64,000 nt of DNA from DASSUW01 sp963803335. Lineage in GTDB: Bacteria; Actinomycetota; Thermoleophilia; Solirubrobacterales; Solirubrobacteraceae. This document shows, one piece after another, positions 47,142 to 53,673 of this stretch (position 1 is the first letter of the stretch; each line of letters opens with the position of its first letter). The stretch covers positions 434,001 through 498,000 of the forward strand of contig CAWDME010000012.1 of NCBI GenBank assembly GCA_963803335.1. Reading direction: 5' to 3'. The translations under genes were made by a program, and so were the position numbers. A model generated the notes under the pieces. That model saw only the letters and a program-made list of their open reading frames with translations. It searched no databases and was not told the origin of the DNA.

Positions 47142-48359
47142 TCAGTCCTCCCTCTCGATCGGGCACGACATGCAGCGCGGGCCACCGCGGCCACGGCCGA
47201 GCTCGGAGCCGGCGATCGTGATCACCTCGATGCCCTCGCGGCGCAGCCGCGTGTTGGTGTCGACGTTGCGCTCGTAGCCGACGACGACGCCCGGCGCCAC
47301 AGCGAGGACGTTGTTGCCGTCGTCCCACTGCTCACGCTCGGCCTCATAGGCATCGCCGCCGGTCCCGAACAGGCGCAGGCGCGGAACGTCGAGTGCCCGG
47401 GCGATCGCGCCGAACAGATCGGCCTCGCGCTCGGACGTGATGCCGTGGGCGGCGGGCCGCAGCGTGTAGGCGACCAGCTCGTCGCGGATGTGGGGGTAGA
47501 TCGTGAAGGCGTCGCGATCGACCATCGTCATCACGGTGTCCAGGTGCATCGCCGACCGCCGGGCCGGCATCTGGACGGCGATCACGCAGGTCGCCGAGCG
47601 CGCCTCGAACAGTCGCGTGGCGAGCCGCTCGACGCCGGCGGGCCGCGTGCGCTCGCCCATGCCGACGAGCACGCAGCCGCCGCCGATGACCAGCACGTCG
47701 CCGCCCTCGAGCTGCGGCGCGCCGCCGAGGCCGTCGCTCCAGACCTCGTGCGGCTCGCCGGCGAACAGCCGGTGGTGGCGGTAGATCGCCTCGTAGTGGA
47801 TGCTCTCGCGCCGCCGCGCGGACATCGCCATCGCGTTGATCGACACGCCGTCGTAGATCCACGCCGACGTGTCGCGCGTGAACAGGTGATTCGGCAGCGG
47901 CGCCAGCAGGAAGCCGTCGAGCGCCGGCACCTGCGCGCTGAGGGCGGCGCTCGCGAACGGCAGCTCGTCGTACGTGATGCCGCCGATCAGGCGCTCGGCG
48001 AGCTCTCCCGCCCGCACGGCGGCGAGCCACTCGCCCACCGCCGGGCCCAGGTCGGGCCCGAGATCGACGGCCGCGAGGGTGCGCGCGATCACGTCGGCGC
48101 GGACGACCGGGTCGGCGAGCACGTCGGCGAGCAGCTCCTGCAGGTAGAGGACCTGCACGCCGCGGTCGGTGAGCGTGTCGGCGAACGCGTCGTGCTCCTG
48201 GCGCGCGCGCCTGACCCACAGCACGTCGTCGAACAGCAGGGCCTCGCGGTTGCGCGGCGTCAGCCGCTTGAGCTCGAGGTCCGGCCGGTGGAGGACGACA
48301 CGCCGCAGCGTGCCGACCTCCGACCCGACGTAGAGTCGCGTGGCGACTTCAGCCCGCAT
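47142..48359 (-). CDS. arcA: Arginine deiminase
   Basis: 405 residues of the guanidino-group-modifying enzyme family. Active-site elements: LPNHLFTRDTSAWIYDGVSI, GGAPQLEGGDVLVIGGG, SAMHLDTVMTMVDRD and the C-terminal catalytic Cys in GRGRGGPRCMSCPIERED. It converts arginine to citrulline and ammonia, giving acid protection and feeding ATP synthesis. ATG 48359 has a GGGAGG site and overlaps the end of a 46-residue ORF that could couple translation. It starts the arcA-arcC-hydrogenase operon. Confidence 0.95.
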   Translation of the reverse strand: MRAEVATRLYVGSEVGTLRRVVLHRPDLELKRLTPRNREALLFDDVLWVRRARQEHDAFADTLTDRGVQVLYLQELLADVLADPVVRADVIARTLAAVDLGPDLGPAVGEWLAAVRAGELAERLIGGITYDELPFASAALSAQVPALDGFLLAPLPNHLFTRDTSAWIYDGVSINAMAMSARRRESIHYEAIYRHHRLFAGEPHEVWSDGLGGAPQLEGGDVLVIGGGCVLVGMGERTRPAGVERLATRLFEARSATCVIAVQMPARRSAMHLDTVMTMVDRDAFTIYPHIRDELVAYTLRPAAHGITSEREADLFGAIARALDVPRLRLFGTGGDAYEAEREQWDDGNNVLAVAPGVVVGYERNVDTNTRLRREGIEVITIAGSELGRGRGGPRCMSCPIERED

Positions 48360-48489
48360 GCGGGCCTCCCACGAGCACCGTCTCAACGGCCGGGAGCCAC
48401 GTCCTCGCCCGCGCCGGCGATCGCCCACACGCTGCCGACGACCAGCGCGCGGTGGGCGTCCAGAGCCCGATCGAACGATTGAGTTTCAT
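48349..48489 (-). CDS. Possible 46-residue leader peptide upstream of arcA
   Basis: ORF MKLNRSIGLWTPTARWSSAA to PAVETVLVGGPHAG, with an excellent ribosome-binding site (GGAGGAG, 5 nt before ATG 48489). It ends by overlapping the arcA start codon region (stop 48351-48349, arcA ATG 48359), as for translational coupling. It has no arginine run. I do not recognise a family; the strong Shine-Dalgarno and exact overlap argue for translation. Confidence 0.45.
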   Translation of the reverse strand: MKLNRSIGLWTPTARWSSAACGRSPARARTWLPAVETVLVGGPHAG

Positions 48490-48538
48490 GACTCCTCCTA
48501 ACTCGAGGACATCACGACGCTATGCCAGCGGACGCTTC

Positions 48539-48611
48539 AGGCCATCGGGAGGCAACCGACGACAGGGTGTGGCGAACCACGGATGTAGGGCCCCGCCACG
48601 GCTCGTACGGT
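48539..48611 (+). promoter_or_regulatory. Dos-like box between the arcAC-hydrogenase operon and the CBS-kinase operon
   Basis: Box GTGTGGCGAACCACGGAT at 48567-48584. TACGGT (48606-48611) begins 22 nt after its last base, and CBS ATG 48618 follows 6 nt later. On the minus strand a weak -10 (TGGCCT, 48544-48539) lies 22 nt from the other edge, with a roughly 45-nt leader to the small ORF before arcA. Confidence 0.72.
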
Positions 48612-48617
48612 CAAGTC

Positions 48618-49022
48618 ATGAGCACTCAGACCCCCACATCACAGAAGCTCGCACGCGCATCTGTCCGCAGTGCCATGCAGCTGGGGCTCTTCGAGTGCAC
48701 GCCCGAGACCGACCTCCGGTCCGTGGCCCAGCTCATGGCCGAGAAGACGATTCACTGCGTCGTCGTCGCCGGCGACCGCTGGGGCATCGTGTCCGACGTC
48801 GACCTCATGCGCGCGCTCGGCCCCGGCATCGCAGACGCCACGGCGGGCGACGTCGCCGCCACCGACTTCGTGGTCGTGCGGCCCAACGACTCGCTGGAGC
48901 ACGCCGCTCAGCTGATGGCCGAGCACGACACCGCACACCTGGTGGTCGTTTCGCCCGAGACGGGCTATCCGGCCGGCATGCTGTCCACGCTCGACATTGC
49001 GCGCGTCGTCGCCGCCGGCTGA
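48618..49022 (+). CDS. Two-CBS-domain protein, HRP1-like
   Basis: 134 residues comprising two CBS motifs: TPETDLRSVAQLMAEKTIHC-VVVAGDRWGIVSDVDLMRALG, then RPNDSLEHAAQLMAEHDTAH-LVVVSPETGYPAGMLSTLDIARV. The size and layout match Hypoxic Response Protein 1 (Rv2626c) of the mycobacterial DosR regulon, though ligand and partners are unknown. It is leaderless and heads the operon that ends with the sensor kinase. Confidence 0.88.
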   Translation: MSTQTPTSQKLARASVRSAMQLGLFECTPETDLRSVAQLMAEKTIHCVVVAGDRWGIVSDVDLMRALGPGIADATAGDVAATDFVVVRPNDSLEHAAQLMAEHDTAHLVVVSPETGYPAGMLSTLDIARVVAAG

Positions 49023-49029
49023 CACCCCC

Positions 49030-49851
49030 GTGCTTCCCCGGCCCGCTCCCCTCGTCCTCGCCGACGAGGAGCGGGTCGCGCGGACCGCCGCCGCGCTCGT
49101 CGCCAACCGCCGCCACGCGGGCCGCGATCTGCGGCCGCTGCGGCTCGACGCCGAAGGCGCCGTCGGCGGCCGGCTCGGCGACCTGCTGCGTGAGCGTGAG
49201 CTGCTCGTCCTCGCCACCGGCGGCGAGGTGGCCGCGGCGCTGGGCGCGATGCTGCTCGACCACCCGACGCCCGACCACCCGGCCTCACTGCTGCGGGCGC
49301 ACCCCCGCCTGAGCGTGGTCTGCGATCGCGCGGCAGCCGCCGGCCTGCCGCCGCGCGACGGCGCTGGCCACGTGTGCGTCGTGCTCGGCCACCGGGAGCC
49401 CACGATCAGCGTCGAGCACCGGATCTCCCACGAATCCCTCGGCCGCCTGCACCGCGCCGAGTGGATCGCCCGCCGCCGCCCCACGCTGGCGGCGATCCTC
49501 ACCGGCTACACGGCGACCGGCGGCCTCTCGGAAGCCGAGCAGATGCGGGCGGCCTGGCGGGTCGCCGACGTGCCGCCGTTGCTCGAGGTCGGCGGCCGCG
49601 ACACCGCCGAGAACGCCGCGCGCTCGCTGCCGATCGTCCGCGCGCTCGGCGAGGTGCGGAGCGCCACGATCGTCACCTCGGCCTGGCACCTGCGCGCCCT
49701 GTACCACTTCCTCGCCTGGCGCGACACGGGCATCGACGTCGACTTCGCGTTCGACTGGCGGGGCGACTGGCCGCGAATGCTCGCGCACGAACTACGCGGA
49801 ATGCGAACGATGCGCTCCGAGCGCACGCGCGCGCAGGCACTCACCCGTTAG
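49030..49851 (+). CDS. YdcF/DUF218-like protein
   Basis: About 273 residues from GTG 49030, 7 nt after the CBS stop. It contains the DUF218-type order: LVLATGGEVAAALGAML, an SEAEQMRAAWRVADVPP region that resembles S-E(A/G)xxM, EVGGRDTAENAARSLPIVRA (the common E-xxSxxTxEN element) and IVTSAWHLRALYHFLAWRD. DUF218 proteins are implicated in envelope metabolism; the role here is unknown. No signal peptide or membrane helix was seen. Confidence 0.75.
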   Translation: MLPRPAPLVLADEERVARTAAALVANRRHAGRDLRPLRLDAEGAVGGRLGDLLRERELLVLATGGEVAAALGAMLLDHPTPDHPASLLRAHPRLSVVCDRAAAAGLPPRDGAGHVCVVLGHREPTISVEHRISHESLGRLHRAEWIARRRPTLAAILTGYTATGGLSEAEQMRAAWRVADVPPLLEVGGRDTAENAARSLPIVRALGEVRSATIVTSAWHLRALYHFLAWRDTGIDVDFAFDWRGDWPRMLAHELRGMRTMRSERTRAQALTR

Positions 49852-49864
49852 CCTTGGTCCCGAG

Positions 49865-51616
49865 ATGCCCGATAGGTCGTTGCCGACGCTGGTCGCGCTC
49901 GGCCGAAGCGTGCTGGCCGAGTCTGAGCCCGAGACGGTCCTCGAGCGGGTGCTCGACGCGGCGCGCGAGCTGACCGGCGCCCGCTACGCCGCACTCGGGG
50001 TGCTCGACGCCGAACGCCGGCACCTCGAGCGCTTCCTCACCGCTGGGATCGACGAGGCGACGCGCCGCGAGCTGGGCGACCCGCCACGCGGCCATGGCGT
50101 GCTCGGCGAGCTGATCCGCGAGCCCAAGCCGCTGCGCCTGCCCGACGTCGGCGCGCATCCGCGCTCGTACGGCTTCCCGATCGGCCACCCGCCGATGACC
50201 ACGTTCCTCGGCGTGCCGATCCTCGTCGGAGGCGAGGCGTGGGGCAACCTGTACCTGACCGACAAGCAGGACGGCGACTTCAGCGAGGCCGACGAGGAGG
50301 CCGTCGTAATGCTCGCCGAGTGGGCCGCGATCGCGATCGAGAACGCCCGCCGCCTGCAGGACGTGCGCAGCCGCCGCGACGAGCTCGAACGGACGATCGG
50401 CGCGATGAGCGCGACCGTCGAGATCTCGCGCGCGCTGGCCGGCGAGACCGATCTGGACCGCATCCTCCAGCTCATCGCCAAGCGCGGCCGCGCCCTCGTC
50501 GGCGCGCGCGTGCTCGTCATCGAGCTCACGCACGGCGACCGGGTCCGGATCGCCGCGGTCGCGGGAGAGATCGATCAGGCGGTCGTCGGCGAGGAGGTCG
50601 AAGCCCACGGCAGCGTCGCCGAGCGGGTGCTGCTGGAGCGGCGCCCGCAGCGCCTCAGCGACGGCGACAACCGGGCCCGCTTCCAACAAGCCGGCCTCGG
50701 GAGTCGCGTCAGCCTCCATGCGGAGGCGGGCCTGCTCGTCCCGCTGGCCTTCCGCACCGAGGCGCCCGGGGTGCTGGTGGCCCTCGACCCGATGCACGGC
50801 GGCGAGTTCACGGCCGACGACGAGCGGCTACTCACCTCGTTCGCGGTCAGCGCAGCAAGCGCGGTCGTCACCGCGCGGTCGCTCACGCTCGAGCAGCTGC
50901 GCGGCCGCGAGGCAGCGACCGAGGACGAGCGGCGCCGCTTCACCCGCGAGCTGCACGACGAGACGCTGCAGGGCCTCGGCGCGCTGCGCCTCGCCCTCTC
51001 CGCCGCGCGCCGGCTCGAGGACCCCGAGCGCTGGAAGGGCGCCCTCGGCGACGCGATCTCAGAGCTCGACACCGAGATCGCCAGCCTGCGCGGCATCATC
51101 GCCGACGTCCGCCCCGCCTCGCTCGACGAGCTCGGCGTGGAGGCGGCACTCGAGGCGTTCGCCGACCGCACGCGCACGCGCGGCGTCGAGGTCGAGCTCG
51201 AGGTCGACCTCGACTACGAGGCCGGCCGCGCCAAGACGCGTCACGACCCCGAGCTGGAGACCGCGCTCTACCGCATCGTCCAGGAGGCGGTGACCAACGC
51301 CGTCAAGCACGCCGGCGGGGAAGCCGTGTCCGTGTCGGTGACGGAGGGCGACGGCGTCGCCACTGTGCGCGTCCGCGACGAGGGCGAGGGCTTCGACCCC
51401 GCCGAGCAGCCGCGCGGCTATGGGCTGGTCGGCATGCGCGAGCGCGTGGAGTCGCTCGGCGGCTCGCTGACGATCGAGTCGGCGCCGGGCGCCGGCACGA
51501 CCGTGACGGTGCGATTGCCGGTCCAGCGGCGGTCCGACGGTCAGGCCGCCGTCGGATCGGCCACCATCGCCGGCACGCCCGACAGCCGCTCAGCCGCCTC
51601 GTCGAGGCGGATGTAA
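49865..51616 (+). CDS. DosS/DosT-like GAF-domain sensor histidine kinase
   Basis: 583 residues: GAF-A (about 20-165), GAF-B (about 180-335), HisKA_3 with FTRELHDETLQGLGALRL (phospho-His H364) and HATPase (ALYRIVQEAVTNAVKHAGG, DEGEGFDP, GYGLVGMRERVESLGG). GAF-A is strikingly like mycobacterial DosS: LRLPDVGAHPRSYGFP, GHPPMTTFLGVPI and LYLTDKQDGDFS. H108 and Y130 are 22 residues apart, matching the heme-proximal His and distal Tyr of DosS as I recall them. It should sense oxygen, NO/CO or redox through heme. It is last in the CBS-YdcF operon and its 3' end overlaps a convergent receiver gene by 76 nt. Confidence 0.88.
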   Translation: MPDRSLPTLVALGRSVLAESEPETVLERVLDAARELTGARYAALGVLDAERRHLERFLTAGIDEATRRELGDPPRGHGVLGELIREPKPLRLPDVGAHPRSYGFPIGHPPMTTFLGVPILVGGEAWGNLYLTDKQDGDFSEADEEAVVMLAEWAAIAIENARRLQDVRSRRDELERTIGAMSATVEISRALAGETDLDRILQLIAKRGRALVGARVLVIELTHGDRVRIAAVAGEIDQAVVGEEVEAHGSVAERVLLERRPQRLSDGDNRARFQQAGLGSRVSLHAEAGLLVPLAFRTEAPGVLVALDPMHGGEFTADDERLLTSFAVSAASAVVTARSLTLEQLRGREAATEDERRRFTRELHDETLQGLGALRLALSAARRLEDPERWKGALGDAISELDTEIASLRGIIADVRPASLDELGVEAALEAFADRTRTRGVEVELEVDLDYEAGRAKTRHDPELETALYRIVQEAVTNAVKHAGGEAVSVSVTEGDGVATVRVRDEGEGFDPAEQPRGYGLVGMRERVESLGGSLTIESAPGAGTTVTVRLPVQRRSDGQAAVGSATIAGTPDSRSAASSRRM

Positions 51617-51930
51617 CCGGCGCCGCCGGCCGAGCGCACAAGCGCGTCGATCCCCGGGTGATCGCCCATGCCGACCACCACGATCGCGGTGCCCTCAGCT
51701 TCGAGCGCCAGCATCGGCAGCCGGCGCAGGCCGGCATGGCCCAGCAGCCGGCGAGACACGAGCAGCACGTCGGGCGCCAGGAGCCGCATCTGGCGCACCG
51801 CCGATGGCAGGTCGGCCGCGATGCCGACGGGCTCGAGCGCCGGCTCGGTCTCGAGCAGCGACCACAGCGACGACCGGGTCGTGCTGCGGTCCGCTGCTAC
51901 GAGGACCGTGGTTGTGTGCTGTTCGACCAT
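51541..51930 (-). CDS. Single-domain receiver-like protein lacking the phospho-acceptor
   Basis: 129 residues with the pattern of a response-regulator receiver: TTTVLVAADRSTTRSSLWSL, ALEPVGIAADLPSAVRQMRL, APDVLLVSRRLLGHAGLRRL, IVVVGMGDHP and GAGYIRLDEAAERL. The expected phospho-Asp position is Ser (LLVS) and the conserved Lys is Arg. There is no output domain. It may bind the adjacent kinase or regulator as a pseudo-receiver. ATG 51930 is chosen because box and -10 spacing fit it, and because it gives a normal N-terminus; ATG 51966 with GAGAGGG upstream is an alternative. Confidence 0.65.
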   Translation of the reverse strand: MVEQHTTTVLVAADRSTTRSSLWSLLETEPALEPVGIAADLPSAVRQMRLLAPDVLLVSRRLLGHAGLRRLPMLALEAEGTAIVVVGMGDHPGIDALVRSAGGAGYIRLDEAAERLSGVPAMVADPTAA

Positions 51931-51937
51931 TTGAAGA

Positions 51938-52006
51938 AGGATCGGCTTCTGCGGCGTCCGAACCATCCGTGCATCCCTCTCCATACCTGCCAGGAGAACT
52001 ACGGAG
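51938..52006 (-). promoter_or_regulatory. Dos-like boxes and leaderless promoter of the receiver-like gene
   Basis: A strong box, CAGGAGAACTACGGAG (51991-52006, plus-strand reading), overlaps the gap stop codon. On the minus strand a second site ending in AGGGATGCACGGAT (last base 51965) lies about 23 bp closer to the gene. GATCCT (51943-51938) begins 22 nt after it and 7 nt before ATG 51930. Confidence 0.62.
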
Positions 52007-53021
52007 CCGGCACCGGCACGGGGACGCGCTGGGCCAGATCGACGAGCCGGGCCGAGTAGCCCCACTCGTTGTCGTACCAGGCCACGACCTTCACCTGCGT
52101 GCCGTCGACGACCATCGTTAGCCCGGCGTCGAAGATCGACGAGTACGACGAGCCGATCACGTCGCTGGACACGAGCGGCTCCTCGCTGTAGGCCAGCACG
52201 CCGGCGAACGCGCCCTGGTCGGCACGGTCGCGAACCGCGTGGTTGACCGCCTGCACGGACGTCTCGGACTCCAGCTCGACCGTGAGGTCGACCACCGACC
52301 CGGTCGGCACCGGGACGCGCACGGCGTAGCCCTGCAGGCGCCCCACGAGGTCGGGGATCACGAGGCCGATCGCCTTGGCGGCACCGGTGCTCGTCGGGAT
52401 CACGTTGATCGCCGCCGACCGGGCCCGTCGCGGATCCTTGTGCGGCGCGTCGATCAGCCGCTGGTCGCCTGTGTAAGCGTGGATCGTCGTCATCACGCCG
52501 TGGCGGATGCCGAACGCCTCGTGCAGCACCTTGGCCACCGGGGCCAGGCAGTTCGTGGTGCACGACGCCATCGAGATGATGTCGTGGCGCTCCGGGTCGT
52601 AGGCACTCTCGAAGTTGATCCCGAGCGCGACCGTGACGTCCGGGTCCTTGCCGGGCGCCGTGATGATCACCTTGCGCGCGCCGGCCTCCAGATGCTTGGC
52701 AGCGCCCGCACGGTCACGGAACTTACCGGTCGACTCGATCACCACGTCGACACCGAGCTCGCCCCAGGGCAGGGCCGCGGGATCGCGCTCGGAGAAGATC
52801 GGGATGACCTCGCCGTCGACCCGGATCGCGCTCTCGAGTGCCTCGACGGTACCCGGGAAGCGCCCGTACACGGAGTCGTGCCGCAGCAGCAGCGCGACGT
52901 CTTCGGGCGTGACGATGTCGTTGATCGCGACCCACTCGATGTCGGCGTCCATCTCACGGGCCGCCCTGAACATCGTGCGTCCGATCCGGCCGAAGCCGTT
53001 GATTGCGACTCGCACAGGCAT
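51999..53021 (-). CDS. gap: Glyceraldehyde-3-phosphate dehydrogenase, type I
   Basis: 340 residues. NAD fold VAINGFGRIGRTMFRAAREM, active site SMASCTTNCLAPVAKV, HAYTGDQRLIDAPHKD, SAAINVIPTSTGAAKAIG and the C-terminal WYDNEWGYSARLVDLA. It interconverts glyceraldehyde 3-phosphate and 1,3-bisphosphoglycerate. ATG 53021 has an AGAGAGGTGA site. The gene stands alone, divergent from flavodoxin-phosphoketolase, and probably represents a hypoxia-responsive copy that handles the GAP released by phosphoketolase. Confidence 0.95.
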   Translation of the reverse strand: MPVRVAINGFGRIGRTMFRAAREMDADIEWVAINDIVTPEDVALLLRHDSVYGRFPGTVEALESAIRVDGEVIPIFSERDPAALPWGELGVDVVIESTGKFRDRAGAAKHLEAGARKVIITAPGKDPDVTVALGINFESAYDPERHDIISMASCTTNCLAPVAKVLHEAFGIRHGVMTTIHAYTGDQRLIDAPHKDPRRARSAAINVIPTSTGAAKAIGLVIPDLVGRLQGYAVRVPVPTGSVVDLTVELESETSVQAVNHAVRDRADQGAFAGVLAYSEEPLVSSDVIGSSYSSIFDAGLTMVVDGTQVKVVAWYDNEWGYSARLVDLAQRVPVPVPAP

Positions 53022-53074
53022 GATTCACCTCTCTGTCTCGGGTTCACGCCCAGTCTCGGCGCGCGCGGCCGTAG

Positions 53075-53147
53075 ATGCATCGGCCGTTTCTGCGCGAACC
53101 ACTCCGTAGGGCTCCCGGATGGCGAGGTGGCTGCGGCGTGATCTGCT
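53075..53147. promoter_or_regulatory. Palindromic Dos-like box serving gap and flavodoxin-phosphoketolase
   Basis: CTCCGTAGGGCTCCCGGAT (53102-53120) reads as a box on both strands. On the plus strand TCTGCT (53142-53147) begins 22 nt after its edge, and the flavodoxin has a short leader with GGAGG. On the minus strand ATGCAT (53080-53075) begins 22 nt from the other edge, with a longer leader to gap. Confidence 0.65.
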
Positions 53148-53175
53148 TAACGACACAAGGCGAAACGGAGGCACG

Positions 53176-53673
53176 ATGCTCACCCCGGTAGTGGTCGCAT
53201 ACGCGACTAAGGCAGGCTCGACGAGAGAGGTGGCGGACGTCGTCGCGCGCACGCTGCGCGAGCATGGGCTCGAGGCCGACGCGCGGCCGGCATCCGAGGT
53301 CGGCACGCTCGATCCGTACCGCGCCGTGGTGCTCGGCACCGCTCTTTACACGGGCCGGATCCACCGCGACGCGAAGCGCTTCCTGCGCACGCATCGCGCG
53401 CAACTCGCCGAGCGGCCCCTCGCTGTGTTCGCCCTCGGCCCGAAGAAGCTCTCCGACGACGAGATCGCCTCCTCGCGCGCGCAGCTCGATCGCGCGCTCG
53501 CCGCACATCCCGAGCTGCGGCCGGAGCCGGTGGCGATCTTCGGCGGCGTCGTGAGCCCCGAGCGCCTGCACTTCCCGTTCAACCGCATGCCCGCCAGCGA
53601 CGCCCGTGACTGGGACGCAATCCGCGCGTGGGCCGACGAGGTCGCCGCCACCCTGACCCCCGTCGCCGCGTGA
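53176..53673 (+). CDS. Flavodoxin-domain protein (HemG-like)
   Basis: 165 residues. The N-terminal FMN-phosphate loop is VVAYATKAGSTREVADVVAR, and APYRAVVLGTALYTGRIHRD-type residues (DPYRAVVLGTALYTGRIHRD) follow. The family includes oxygen-independent protoporphyrinogen oxidase HemG and small flavodoxins. ATG 53176 has GGAGG upstream. It overlaps the phosphoketolase start by 4 nt. Its partner could be the ferredoxin/flavoprotein systems of this island. Confidence 0.85.
   Translation: MLTPVVVAYATKAGSTREVADVVARTLREHGLEADARPASEVGTLDPYRAVVLGTALYTGRIHRDAKRFLRTHRAQLAERPLAVFALGPKKLSDDEIASSRAQLDRALAAHPELRPEPVAIFGGVVSPERLHFPFNRMPASDARDWDAIRAWADEVAATLTPVAA

Noticed and set aside
53070..53091. CGGCCG-TAGATGCAT-CGGCCG repeat upstream of gap as a separate operator
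   Set aside because: It overlaps the putative minus-strand -10 and occurs once; with GC-rich arms it may be chance, so it was not listed as its own feature.
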